The notes under the pieces were generated by a model. The model did not search any database. It was given only the letters and a program-made list of their open reading frames with translations, and was not told the origin of the DNA. Shown here in pieces: positions 24,711-33,910 of a stretch of DNA of 64,000 nucleotides. Every line of letters begins with the position of its first letter. Position 1 is the stretch's first letter. This DNA is from Sphingomonas sp. Its GTDB lineage: Bacteria; Pseudomonadota; Alphaproteobacteria; Sphingomonadales; Sphingomonadaceae. Made by a program: the position numbers and the translations under genes. Location of the stretch: contig JABDNH010000019.1 of the NCBI GenBank assembly GCA_013001055.1, positions 111,219 to 175,218 on the forward strand, in the 5' to 3' direction.

Positions 24711-26335
24711 TGGCATCGCTCGGTCGCCTCGCGCGCGGCGGCCCGCTGGAGCGCTTGCTGGGGCAGCGCAATACCGCACTACGCCTGACGGCGATCCCGC
24801 GCGATCATGTCGAAGGCGACCGCCGACTTGGCGAAGCATTTCTGACCGGCACGCTCGTTCATGGCGCCGAACGGCTCGATCTGCACGACCTCGATTTTTC
24901 GAGGTTTAAGCCAAGGTCGCCGGCGGCGCGGCACCTGCACAGCTTTGCCTGGCTTCGCGACCTTGCCGCGGCAACGGGCCGCGAACAGGGTGCGCCGCTG
25001 GGCGAAGCGATTGCCGGACGCTGGCTCGTCGTTCATGGGGCAAAACCCGACGAGGCCTGGGCACCGGAGCTTTGGGGCGAAAGGCTGCTTTTCTGGACCG
25101 CCTACGCGCCCTACATCCTTTCGACCCGCGAAACCGCGTACCGCTCAGCCCTGCTGAACACGATGGCGCGCGGTGCGCGCAGCCTGTCCAAGACTGCCGA
25201 CAAAGCGCGGCCCGGGCTCGACCGCATTACCGCATGGGCGGGCTTGGTCGTGACCAGCCTGTGTCTCGAAGGCATGCCGCGGGTCGCCCGCGCCGAAAGC
25301 GGGCTGATGCGCGCGCTGGCGCAAGGCCAATTCGATGACGGCGGCTTGATGAGTCGCTCGCCAACCGAACAATTGCTGCTGGTCGATCGGCTGGGGCTGG
25401 TTCGTGCCGCCTATTTCGCCGCCAAGCAGACCCTGCCTGATGCGCTCGAAGACACGGCCTGTGCCGCGCTCGCCGCCTTGCACGGCGTCACGATGGGCGA
25501 TGGCGCGCTGGCCAGCTGGCAGGGCGGAAATGCCGGTAGTGCGCCGCGCATCGCTGCAGTTGTCGAAGGCTGCGGCTTGCGCTCCCGTCCACTTCGCCAG
25601 GCGCGCGGTTGGGGCTACCAGCGTCTCAGCGCGCTTGGCACGGTGGTAAGTTTCGATGCCGCCCCGCCGCCCCTCGCCACAATGATCGAGACGGGTTGCG
25701 CCTCCACGCTTGGCATCGAGCTATCGGACGGATCCCAGCGGCTGGTGGTCAGCTGCGGCGGCCCTGGTCGAGCCAAGGCCAGCTTGCCTGACGCACTGGT
25801 CGAAGGGCTGCGATCTTCGGCGGCGCACTCGACCTTGATCCTCGATGACATGAACAGCACCGCCATCCAGCCCGACGGACCGCTCGGCAAGGGGGTAAAC
25901 GATGTCATTCTCGATCGATCGGAAGATCACGACGCGAGCATGGTGAGTGCCAGCCATGACGGCTATGCGCGCCGCACCGGCTTCGTGCACGAACGCGCGC
26001 TCAGGCTCGGCAATGACGGCAAGGAATTGGCGGGGAGGGATAATCTCACGCCCAAGGGTCGGCGCAAGGGCCTGGCCGGGCTACAATTCGCGTTGCGGTT
26101 TCACCTTGCACCGGGGGTCGAGCCCACACCGACGGCCGATGGCATGGGCGCAATCTTGCGCTCGGACACTGCGCCGCCCTGGAACTTCCGGTGCCGCGGT
26201 GCGCGGCTTAGAATCGAACAATCGCTTCACGTTTCCGCGCGCGGTGAACCCCTTCAAACCCAGCAGCTCGTCGTGACCGGTGAAACGCAGCGCGATGGCG
26301 CCGATGTCAGCTGGACCTTCCGTCGCTCAAGCTAA
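24710..26335 (+). CDS. Heparinase II/III-family protein
   Basis: The 541-residue protein of the COG5360/heparinase II-III-like family has an N-terminal helical toroid (roughly residues 1-270) and a C-terminal beta-rich heparinase domain (about 290-541, with DGSQRLVVSCGGPG, HSTLILDDMNST and HERALRLGNDGKELAGRDNL). Related lyases cleave acidic polysaccharides, but many housekeeping members, including those beside rpe and purH in sphingomonads, have no known substrate. No signal peptide is evident. It starts at the rpe stop codon and is followed 9 nt later by purH. Confidence 0.82.
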   Translation: MASLGRLARGGPLERLLGQRNTALRLTAIPRDHVEGDRRLGEAFLTGTLVHGAERLDLHDLDFSRFKPRSPAARHLHSFAWLRDLAAATGREQGAPLGEAIAGRWLVVHGAKPDEAWAPELWGERLLFWTAYAPYILSTRETAYRSALLNTMARGARSLSKTADKARPGLDRITAWAGLVVTSLCLEGMPRVARAESGLMRALAQGQFDDGGLMSRSPTEQLLLVDRLGLVRAAYFAAKQTLPDALEDTACAALAALHGVTMGDGALASWQGGNAGSAPRIAAVVEGCGLRSRPLRQARGWGYQRLSALGTVVSFDAAPPPLATMIETGCASTLGIELSDGSQRLVVSCGGPGRAKASLPDALVEGLRSSAAHSTLILDDMNSTAIQPDGPLGKGVNDVILDRSEDHDASMVSASHDGYARRTGFVHERALRLGNDGKELAGRDNLTPKGRRKGLAGLQFALRFHLAPGVEPTPTADGMGAILRSDTAPPWNFRCRGARLRIEQSLHVSARGEPLQTQQLVVTGETQRDGADVSWTFRRSS

Positions 26336-26344
26336 GGACATTTC

Positions 26345-27931
26345 ATGCAGGACCATAAGAAGATCACGCGCGCCCTCCTGTCGGTGACGGACAAGGATGG
26401 GCTGGAGCCACTGGCCGCGGCACTCGCGCGCCACGGTGCCGAACTCGTCTCGACCGGCGGCACCGCGGCCCAGCTGCGTGAATGGGGCCATGACGTCAGA
26501 GACGTGTCAACGCTTACGGGATTTCCCGAGATGATGGACGGGCGCGTCAAGACGCTACATCCCAAGGTGCACGGCGGAATCCTTGGCGTGCGTGACAATG
26601 CTGACCACGCGGCGGCGATGGCAGAGCATGGCATCGACCCGATCGATATGGTGGTGGTCAATCTCTATGCGTTCGAGAAGACCGTTATGAGCGGCGCGGA
26701 CCGCGACACGATCATCGAGAATATCGATATTGGCGGTCCCTCGATGGTGCGCTCGGCGGCCAAGAACCACCACGACGTCGCAATCGTCACCGATCCGCTC
26801 GATTATGACGCGGTGATCGGCGAGCTGGACGGCCATGGCGGGCTGACGCAGGAATTTCGTCGAATGCTGGCGGCCAAGGCGTTTGCGCTGACCGCAGCCT
26901 ATGATGCCGCGATTTCCAGCTGGTTTGCCTTCGCCGACCAAGGGGAGGCCTATCCTGATCGCCGCGCGCTCGCGATGCAGAAGGCGGATGAACTGCGCTA
27001 CGGTGAGAATCCGCACCAGAAGGCAGCGCTCTATATCCCGCAGGCAGTGGCGCCCGGAATCGCGGCCGCCAAGCAGGTGCAGGGCAAGGCGCTGAGCTAC
27101 AATAACCTCAACGATGCGGATGCGGCCTTCGATCTCGCGTCCGAGTTTCGCGAAGGCGATCCTGCCGTCGTGATCGTCAAGCATGCCAATCCGTGCGGCG
27201 TCGCGCAGGCTTCGAGCCTGCGGCAGGCATGGCAGGATGCGCTCGAATGCGACAGCGTGTCGGCGTTTGGCGGCATTGTCGCGATGAACCGGACATTGGA
27301 CGGCGAAACGGCCGAGGCGATCGCCGAGATATTTACCGAAGTCGTGATCGCGCCCGATGCCGACGATGCCGCGTTGGCAGCTTTGTCGAAGAAGAAGAAT
27401 CTGCGCCTGCTGTTGACGGGTGACCTGCCCGATCCGGCCCGGCCCGGCCAGACCATGAAGCCGATCGCGGGCGGCATCCTGATCCAGGACCGCGACAACG
27501 GCAAAGTCGTGCGAGACGACTTGCAGGTGGCCACCAAGCGCGCGCCCAGCGAGCAGGAACTGACCGATTGCCTGTTCGCCTGGACCGTCGCCAAGCACGT
27601 CAAGTCCAACGCCATCGTTTATGCCAAGGACGGCATGACCGCGGGCATCGGTGCGGGGCAGATGAACCGCCGCGACAGTGCGCGCATCGCCGCAATCAAG
27701 GCAGCCGAGGCGGCCGAAAAATATGGCTGGGATCAACCCAAGACGGTCGGAAGCGCGGTGGCGTCAGACGCCTTCTTCCCCTTCGCGGACGGACTGCTGA
27801 GCGCGGCCGAGGCGGGCGCGACGGCGGTAATCCAACCCGGTGGTTCGATCCGTGACGAAGAAGTTATTGCGGCGGCTGACGACGCGGGTCTCGCGATGGT
27901 CTTCACCGGGATGCGGCACTTCAGGCACTAG
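26345..27931 (+). CDS. purH: Bifunctional AICAR formyltransferase / IMP cyclohydrolase
   Basis: Catalyses the last two steps of IMP synthesis, which also reuse the AICAR released by HisF. The 528-residue protein has the N-terminal MGS-like IMP cyclohydrolase ([42 protein letters not shown]) and the C-terminal AICARFT domain ([13 protein letters not shown], the catalytic [21 protein letters not shown]). An AAGGA site precedes the ATG. Length and order are standard. Confidence 0.96.
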   Translation: MQDHKKITRALLSVTDKDGLEPLAAALARHGAELVSTGGTAAQLREWGHDVRDVSTLTGFPEMMDGRVKTLHPKVHGGILGVRDNADHAAAMAEHGIDPIDMVVVNLYAFEKTVMSGADRDTIIENIDIGGPSMVRSAAKNHHDVAIVTDPLDYDAVIGELDGHGGLTQEFRRMLAAKAFALTAAYDAAISSWFAFADQGEAYPDRRALAMQKADELRYGENPHQKAALYIPQAVAPGIAAAKQVQGKALSYNNLNDADAAFDLASEFREGDPAVVIVKHANPCGVAQASSLRQAWQDALECDSVSAFGGIVAMNRTLDGETAEAIAEIFTEVVIAPDADDAALAALSKKKNLRLLLTGDLPDPARPGQTMKPIAGGILIQDRDNGKVVRDDLQVATKRAPSEQELTDCLFAWTVAKHVKSNAIVYAKDGMTAGIGAGQMNRRDSARIAAIKAAEAAEKYGWDQPKTVGSAVASDAFFPFADGLLSAAEAGATAVIQPGGSIRDEEVIAAADDAGLAMVFTGMRHFRH

Positions 27932-27966
27932 TCGCTAGCGGCGTGAGGGCTAAGCTCGGGCGGGCG

Positions 27967-29526
27967 CTAGGTCGGGGCGCTGCCGCTCGATCCGGGCGGA
28001 GGCAGTTCGACGTCATCCTCGGTGATCTCGCCCTTCTTCATCTTGAACAGCTCGCGATCCTCGGGCCCGAACCCCTTTTTCCAGATGATGAAGCCGAACG
28101 CGATCAGGATCGCGGGTGCGCCGATGGCGACCTGGCCCCAATCGGGCATCATGATGGCAAAGAACCCCACAACCAGCGCAGCGCCGGCGGCCCACAACAA
28201 CGGCCAGCGCCAGCCCGACACGGGCGCATCGACGATGCCCGAAAGCAGCCATGCCTTGCTCAACGCCGCAAACCCCAGCGCCAAGGCAAGGCCGATGGCC
28301 GGCCCGGTCGCCTGCACATAATCGGGGAGGTCCATCGAGCGCAGCACCAGGATGGCTCCAATACCCAGTGCGACTTCCAACCCGATCATCACGAAGCTGA
28401 TCAGCATGTTGCGATGCCGTGCGAGGTAGATCAGCGCGGCTTCCGATACGGCTGCCATCGCGGCGATCACTTCGGCCGCCAACAGCACGCCAAGGATCAG
28501 GAAGCCGACGCCGAATTCGGGACCGATCAGGTTCATGATCGCCATCGCCGGAATGCCGAGCGCCAATGCAACGCCCGCCTGCGCTGCGATAATCCAGAAT
28601 CCCACCTGCTGCACCTGTTTGGCCACAGCCTTGTGGTTGCCGGCTTCGACATTGCGCGAAATCACCGGGCCCATGATGGGATCGAAACTGGTCTTCAGCT
28701 TTGACGGGAGTGACGCCACCTGCTGCGCCCCCCAGTAGATCCCGACGATGGCAGGCGAGAAGAAGAGGCCGAGCAACGCCAGATCGATACGCCGCGAGCC
28801 CCATTCCACCGCATCGGCTGCCGCCACGGGCAGGTTGCGCCGCGCCATCTCCCACAGCTTGACGGGATGCGGGCGCCAATGGTGCGGCAGCCCGTATGAT
28901 TTGAGAAAAGGCCATATGGCGGCGAGCAATGCGCCCACCATCGATGCCACGTAGGCAATGATCAGCCCGCTTTCGACCGCCCAAAAGGCAAGGACTCCCG
29001 CGACAATCGAAATGGTGAAAGGTTCGACGATAGCGCGGCTGCGCACCGTCGAAGCGATATCGTGGCGATAGGCGAGCGCTGCCAGCATGATCTCCGTCCA
29101 CGCCAATGCCAGCGCGGTAATCGGCAGCAGCCGCTCCAGCCCGCGTATCTCGGAGTTGGGGAACATCGCCTGCGGGAACACGACCAGGATCGCCATCATG
29201 ATAGTCGATCCGAAAAAGGCGACGATCAGGCCATCGTAGACGACAGCGGTGTGCTCCTCATCCGGTGCAGCGGACAGCTGCTGGGCAAGCCCGCGTTTTA
29301 GGCCGAGCGTGGCCAGCTGCGCGGCGAATTCGACGACGATCAGCGCATAGGCGAAGCGACCGACTTCATCGGCGCCATAGAATTGCCCGGCAATGAAGAG
29401 AAACGGCAGGCGCGCCAGCAGGCGAATGAGGAAGCCGCCGAAATTGATGCGGCCGCCGCGCGCCAGCGCCGCAAGATCGGCCTTGCCGCCGTCAGCTTTC
29501 GGTGACGCCACTAGGTTCCCCCCCAA
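27967..29526 (-). CDS. Polysaccharide/lipid-linked oligosaccharide flippase-like membrane protein (MOP superfamily)
   Basis: The 519-residue protein has about twelve to fourteen membrane helices and resembles the Wzx/polysaccharide transport branch of the MOP superfamily. It includes the N-terminal GRINFGGFLIRLLARLPFLFIAGQFYG and long hydrophobic blocks such as FLILGVLLAAEVIAAMAAVS. A charged cytoplasmic tail of about 40 residues ends it. Such proteins flip undecaprenyl-linked oligosaccharides. No glycosyltransferase or polymerase genes are adjacent, so its substrate is unknown. It lies 15 nt downstream of polA on the same strand. Confidence 0.75.
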   Translation of the reverse strand: MGGNLVASPKADGGKADLAALARGGRINFGGFLIRLLARLPFLFIAGQFYGADEVGRFAYALIVVEFAAQLATLGLKRGLAQQLSAAPDEEHTAVVYDGLIVAFFGSTIMMAILVVFPQAMFPNSEIRGLERLLPITALALAWTEIMLAALAYRHDIASTVRSRAIVEPFTISIVAGVLAFWAVESGLIIAYVASMVGALLAAIWPFLKSYGLPHHWRPHPVKLWEMARRNLPVAAADAVEWGSRRIDLALLGLFFSPAIVGIYWGAQQVASLPSKLKTSFDPIMGPVISRNVEAGNHKAVAKQVQQVGFWIIAAQAGVALALGIPAMAIMNLIGPEFGVGFLILGVLLAAEVIAAMAAVSEAALIYLARHRNMLISFVMIGLEVALGIGAILVLRSMDLPDYVQATGPAIGLALALGFAALSKAWLLSGIVDAPVSGWRWPLLWAAGAALVVGFFAIMMPDWGQVAIGAPAILIAFGFIIWKKGFGPEDRELFKMKKGEITEDDVELPPPGSSGSAPT

Positions 29527-29541
29527 AGAGAGCAGTGCGGC

Positions 29542-32340
29542 CTAATGCGCTGCGCCCCAATTCTGGCCCCAACCGACGTCCACGTCGAGAGGAACATCGA
29601 GGTTGAGCGCGGGCCCCGCGGCGCCTTCCATAACCTCGCGGATGACCTTGGCCGCGTCTTCCTCCTGGCCCTGCGGCACTTCGAAGATGAGTTCGTCATG
29701 CACCTGCAGCAGCATTCTGACGTCATCGAGACCAGCTTCGGCGAGTGCATCTTCCATGCGGATCATGGCGCGTTTGATGAGGTCGGCGCTGGTGCCCTGG
29801 ATCGGCGCGTTCATTGCTGCGCGTTCGGCCCCCGCGCGGACATTCTGCATCTTGGAAGTAATGTTCTCGAAATGCGTCTTGCGACCGAAGAGGGTGGTCG
29901 AGAACCCTCTTTCGCGCACTTCGGCGAGCGTCGTGCCGATATAATTCTTGATGCCCGGGAAACGCTCGAAATAGCGGTCGATCATCGACTGCGCTTCGCT
30001 GCGTTCGATCTCGAGGCGATTGGCGAGGCCGAAGGCGCTGATGCCGTAGAGGATCGAGAAGTTGACCGTCTTGGCGCGGCCGCGTGTCTCCTTGTTCACT
30101 TCGCCGAACAATTCCTTGGCGGTGCGATCGTGAATGTCCTCGCCATTCCTGAACGCGTCTTTGAGCGGCTCGACATCGGCCATGTGCGCGGCGAGGCGCA
30201 GCTCGATCTGGCTATAGTCGGCACTCAGCAGGCTCATGCCGTCATCGGCGATGAAGGCGTCGCGAATCTTGGCGCCGATCGGCGTGCGAATCGGAATATT
30301 CTGCAGGTTGGGGTCGGTCGATGACAGGCGCCCTGTCTGTGCACCCGCCAGGCTGTAGCTGGTGTGGACGCGCCCCGTCGTCGGGTTGATCTGCTCCTGC
30401 AGCGCGTCGGTGTAGGTGGACTTGAGCTTCGACAATTGCCGCCAGTCGAGCACCAGCCGCGCCACTTCAAACCCCTCCCCGGCGAGCCGTTCGAGCTCAT
30501 TGACGTCGGTCGAATAGTTACCGCTCTTGCCCTTGCGACCACCGGTAGCCCCAAGCTTGTCAAAGAGGATGTTACCGAGCTGCTGGGGAGAGCCGATCGT
30601 GAACTTTCCTCCGGCCGCATCGAAGATCTTCTCCTCGAGCCCGGCGATATCCTCGGCAAACTCTCCGCTCAGCTTGGCAAGATAGTCACGGTCGACCTTG
30701 ACGCCGCGTTCTTCCATCCGCGCCAGCACGGCGACCATGGGACGATCGATCATCTGGTAGACGCGCGTGACCTTCTCGGCCGCCATGCGCCGCGAGAAAC
30801 GCTGCCACAGGCGCAGGGCGATATCGGCATCCTCGGCAGCATATTGCGTCGCCTTGTCGAGCGGCACTTCGTTGAACGGGATCTGTTTTTTACCGGTACC
30901 GCAGACGTCCTTGAACGGAATACATTCGTGTCCGAGCAGTTTCTTGGACAAGGTATCGAGCCCGTGGCCGCTCAAGCCCTTGCCGGCGTCGAGCTCGAAG
31001 CTCATGACGAGCGTATCGTCATAAGGCGCGATTGTGACGTCATGCTGGCACAAGAGCACCAGGTCGTATTTGAGATTGTGACCGATTTTCAGGACGTTGT
31101 CGGCCGTGAACAGCGGCTTTAGCGCCTCCAGTACCGGCTCCAGCTCGAGTTGGTCAGGTCTTTCCGCGAGCAAGTCGTCGCCGCCATGCGCGACCGGAAT
31201 ATAGCAGGCCTTCCCCGGCGCGGTAGCCAGGCTCAGCCCAACCAGCCTTGCTTCCATCGCTTCTAGGCTGGTGCTTTCGGTGTCGATCGCGACATAGCCT
31301 TGCGCCATCGCCTCTTCGATCCATGCATGGAGGCGATCCATGCTGGTCACGGTCTCGTACGCCGAATAATCGACCTCGATCTGCTCGGGTTCGAGCGCGT
31401 CGGGCATCGACGCCATGACGTCGTCGCTTTTTCCCCGCTCTTCGGCGGTCTTCGATCCGCCGCCCATGCGGGCGAGCAGGGACTTGAAACCCTGCCCCTC
31501 GAGAAAGTCACGCAGCGGCTCGGCCGGGATGCCGTCCAGCTTGAGGTCGTCGAGCGGTTCGGGAAGCGGCGCATCGCAAACCAATTCTACAAGTTCGCGG
31601 CTCATCCGCGCGGCGGCCTCGTGCTCGGTGAGATTGCGCTTGAGCGCGGGCTTGGTGATATCCTCGATGTGCGCCAGCACATTCCCGAGGTTGCCATACT
31701 CCTTGAGCAGCGTCGCCGCCGTCTTGGGCCCGACGCCCGGCACGCCCGGAATATTGTCGACCTTGTCGCCCATCAGAGCGAGCAGGTCGCCAACCAGCTC
31801 TGGCCCCACCCCGAACTTCGCTTCGACTTCGGCGGCGCGGATGCGCTTGTCCTTCATCGTGTCGTACATCTCGACGTCGGCGCCATTGTCGCGGGTTTCG
31901 ATCAGCTGCATCAGGTCCTTGTCGCTGCTGACGATCGTGACCCTCCAGCCTTGATCCGCAGCCGCGCGGGCATAGCAGGCGATGATGTCGTCGGCCTCCA
32001 ACCCCTCTTCCTCGATGCAGGGTAGCGAAAACGCGCGCGTCGCATCGCGCACCAGCGGAAATTGCGGCACGAGATCTTCGGGCGGCGGTGGCCTGTTGGC
32101 CTTGTATTCGGGAAAAATCTCGTTGCGATGCGATTGCGACGATTTGTCGAGGATCACCGCCATGTGCGTCGGCCCCTCGGTCTCATTGAGATCCTTGGCC
32201 AGCTTCCACAGCATCGCGGTGTAACCATAGACCGCGCCTGCGGGCGTACCGTGCTTGTTGGTGATGGGCGGAAGCTGGTGATAGGCGCGAAAAATGTAGC
32301 TCGAGCCATCGACGAGATAGAGGTGGGGCTGGTCTGCCAT
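29542..32340 (-). CDS. polA: DNA polymerase I
   Basis: The 932-residue polymerase has all three domains: the 5'-3' exonuclease (1 to about 290), an intact 3'-5' proofreading domain (VAIDTEST, GHNLKYDLVLL and YAAEDADIALRLW, which keep the DxE, NLKYD and YxxxD motifs), and the polymerase domain with motif A DYSQIELRLAAH, motif B RGRAKTVNFSILYG and motif C LLQVHDELIFEVP. Acts in Okazaki fragment processing and excision repair. The start at ATG 32340 (MADQPHLYLVDGSSYIFRAYH) is the family start. Confidence 0.97.
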   Translation of the reverse strand: MADQPHLYLVDGSSYIFRAYHQLPPITNKHGTPAGAVYGYTAMLWKLAKDLNETEGPTHMAVILDKSSQSHRNEIFPEYKANRPPPPEDLVPQFPLVRDATRAFSLPCIEEEGLEADDIIACYARAAADQGWRVTIVSSDKDLMQLIETRDNGADVEMYDTMKDKRIRAAEVEAKFGVGPELVGDLLALMGDKVDNIPGVPGVGPKTAATLLKEYGNLGNVLAHIEDITKPALKRNLTEHEAAARMSRELVELVCDAPLPEPLDDLKLDGIPAEPLRDFLEGQGFKSLLARMGGGSKTAEERGKSDDVMASMPDALEPEQIEVDYSAYETVTSMDRLHAWIEEAMAQGYVAIDTESTSLEAMEARLVGLSLATAPGKACYIPVAHGGDDLLAERPDQLELEPVLEALKPLFTADNVLKIGHNLKYDLVLLCQHDVTIAPYDDTLVMSFELDAGKGLSGHGLDTLSKKLLGHECIPFKDVCGTGKKQIPFNEVPLDKATQYAAEDADIALRLWQRFSRRMAAEKVTRVYQMIDRPMVAVLARMEERGVKVDRDYLAKLSGEFAEDIAGLEEKIFDAAGGKFTIGSPQQLGNILFDKLGATGGRKGKSGNYSTDVNELERLAGEGFEVARLVLDWRQLSKLKSTYTDALQEQINPTTGRVHTSYSLAGAQTGRLSSTDPNLQNIPIRTPIGAKIRDAFIADDGMSLLSADYSQIELRLAAHMADVEPLKDAFRNGEDIHDRTAKELFGEVNKETRGRAKTVNFSILYGISAFGLANRLEIERSEAQSMIDRYFERFPGIKNYIGTTLAEVRERGFSTTLFGRKTHFENITSKMQNVRAGAERAAMNAPIQGTSADLIKRAMIRMEDALAEAGLDDVRMLLQVHDELIFEVPQGQEEDAAKVIREVMEGAAGPALNLDVPLDVDVGWGQNWGAAH

Positions 32341-32457
32341 CAGCGGGGTTTAGCAGGCTTGGCGCGGCTTGCCAGCATAAGACGCCCCGTCCCGCCGCAA
32401 TCCCGTCCCGCCGATACCATTCGACCAGCCGATGCGCCTGTGCGACTACCGGCGCGA

Positions 32458-32515
32458 CCGTTGGTTTACGTTCAGCTTCGGACAGCAAAACTCCACCGCA
32501 AGCAAAAACCAACGG
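32458..32515 (+). promoter_or_regulatory. Inverted repeat that could mask the ribosome site of the next gene
   Basis: CCGTTGGTTT (32458-32467) and AAACCAACGG (32506-32515) are perfect 10-nt complements separated by 38 nt. The downstream arm runs into the GGAG ribosome-binding site (32514-32517) of the 63-codon gene starting at 32525, so folding of the transcript would partly occlude translation. A regulatory role is inferred from position only. Confidence 0.45.
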
Positions 32516-32524
32516 AGTCTTTCG

Positions 32525-32716
32525 ATGGCCCCCATTTCCATTTTCTATTTCAACGGTCATCAGCTGATCGATTCAGAATTGCTTTCCGACGGTGACCTGC
32601 TCGACGCAATCGATCGGGCAATCAAGCTGCGCAGCGATTACCGGTCCGAAATTTGGATGCGCGGAACGAAGATGGGCGAAATCGACATCCCGGCAGTAAA
32701 ATTCGCGCCGATTTGA
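32525..32716 (+). CDS. Hypothetical 63-residue protein
   Basis: The frame starts at ATG 32525 (MAPISIFYFNGHQL) with a GGAG site 7 nt upstream and has typical codon use for the window. The product is small, soluble and mixed-charge, ending MGEIDIPAVKFAPI; no family was recognised. It lies alone on the plus strand between polA and a small membrane protein gene and is preceded by an inverted repeat involving its ribosome site. No function is proposed. Confidence 0.6.
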   Translation: MAPISIFYFNGHQLIDSELLSDGDLLDAIDRAIKLRSDYRSEIWMRGTKMGEIDIPAVKFAPI

Positions 32717-32778
32717 CCGGGATCAAAGCAAGGACGCCAGGGACGTGAGACATAGGGACATCAACAAGGAGATGCCCG

Positions 32779-33222
32779 ATGTCCCGTCCGATCAACCATG
32801 CCGAGCTCAAGCTGGCGCAGGAACTCGCACCTGCACCTGCACCTGGCCTCAAGCCGAATGTCCGCCAGGACATCGAGACCCGCAATTTCGACCTGCCGGC
32901 GGCGATCCATGCCGGGTACTTCGGCCTGTTCCTCGCCTATCTCACGGTAATGTTCATCGGCTTTTACGAGCCGCAGATGATCCTGCCGATGGCGATATTC
33001 GTCATCTTCACCGTCGGCTTTTACGTGGTGCCGGCGATGTGGACCCGCGTCGGCCCTGACCGGGAAAGCAAGGCGATGAGCATGCAACGGTTGTTCGGTG
33101 AAGGCATTGCCACCCACGTGGGATGGTGCAACGGGCGCGATGCCGTCATCCAGGCGCTCATCCTTCCGGTTCTCATCCTCGGCTGGGGCATCGCCGTGGT
33201 GAGCATCGCAGCGCTGGTCTGA
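32779..33222 (+). CDS. Hypothetical small membrane protein
   Basis: The 147-residue protein starts at ATG 32779 after an AAGGAG site. A charged and Ala-Pro-rich N-terminus (APAPAPG) is followed by a membrane hairpin (residues about 45-85: YFGLFLAYLTVMFIG, MAIFVIFTVGFYVVPAMW), a soluble stretch with GEGIATHVGWCNGRDA, and a third C-terminal membrane helix (ILPVLILGWGIAVVSIAAL). No family name was recognised. It is convergent with the fnr-like gene, with one intervening base. Confidence 0.7.
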   Translation: MSRPINHAELKLAQELAPAPAPGLKPNVRQDIETRNFDLPAAIHAGYFGLFLAYLTVMFIGFYEPQMILPMAIFVIFTVGFYVVPAMWTRVGPDRESKAMSMQRLFGEGIATHVGWCNGRDAVIQALILPVLILGWGIAVVSIAALV

Positions 33223-33223
33223 A

Positions 33224-33910
33224 TCAACCCCCCAGTGCTTCGAGCCGCGCGGCGTCCGCCACCAGGATGCCGCGCGTGCTCGTGCGTTCGACGATGCCGT
33301 CTTGTTCAAGCTTTGTGATCTGACGGCTCACCGTTTCGATGGTCAGCCCCAACAGGCTGGCCATTTCGCCGCGAGTCAGCGGCAGATCGAAATGTTCGGC
33401 GCCATGACAGGGCGAATGGCTCGCCGCGCGCGAAAGTGCCGCCAGCAGGTTAGCGACCTTTGCTCCCGCCGAGCGCTTTGAATCCAGCGCGATCTGCGCG
33501 CGGGCATCGTACAGATCTTCGGCCGAGCGCCGCAGCAGTGCCCGCGCCAATGCGGGGAAACGGTCGATTGCGGCTTCGTAGTCGCTGCGCGGGAAAAGGC
33601 AGAGCTTGCTGCTGGTCAATGCCACGACGTCATGATGCGCGACGGGTGCGAACATCTCGCCGACAAAGCCCGCCGGATGGATGAGGCTCAGGATGCGTTC
33701 GTTGCCGTCCTCGTCGACATGGCTGATCTTGAGCAGCCCCTCGGTCAGCGTGGCGCAGGCATCGAGGTCGTCGCCTGCCGCAAACACGGTATCGCCGCGT
33801 GCGAAGGTGCGGTGCGCACCCAGCCGTGCAAGCTCCGTACGCTCATCCTCGCTGAGCGCCGCGCAGGCAGCGCGCTCGCGGACGGGGCAGGTGTCGCAGT
33901 GAAGCTTCAT
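33224..33910 (-). CDS. fnrL: FNR/FnrL-type oxygen-sensing Crp-family regulator
   Basis: The 228-residue Crp/Fnr protein starts at ATG 33910. N-terminal cysteines at 5, 8 and 16 (HCDTCPVRERAAC) plus Cys104 (SSKLCLFPR) match the four ligands of the oxygen-labile [4Fe-4S] cluster in FNR/FnrL. The cyclic-nucleotide-fold domain spans about 35-140. The recognition helix LTRGEMASLLGLTIETVSRQITKLEQDG contains the ExxSR that reads TTGAT half sites. It overlaps nadB by 4 nt as the last gene of ABC-nadB-fnr. It probably switches respiration genes at low oxygen. Confidence 0.87.
   Translation of the reverse strand: MKLHCDTCPVRERAACAALSEDERTELARLGAHRTFARGDTVFAAGDDLDACATLTEGLLKISHVDEDGNERILSLIHPAGFVGEMFAPVAHHDVVALTSSKLCLFPRSDYEAAIDRFPALARALLRRSAEDLYDARAQIALDSKRSAGAKVANLLAALSRAASHSPCHGAEHFDLPLTRGEMASLLGLTIETVSRQITKLEQDGIVERTSTRGILVADAARLEALGG

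Noticed and set aside
26555..27736. A 393-codon frame antisense to purH
   Set aside because: Mirror of purH codon periodicity; composition typical of shadow frames.
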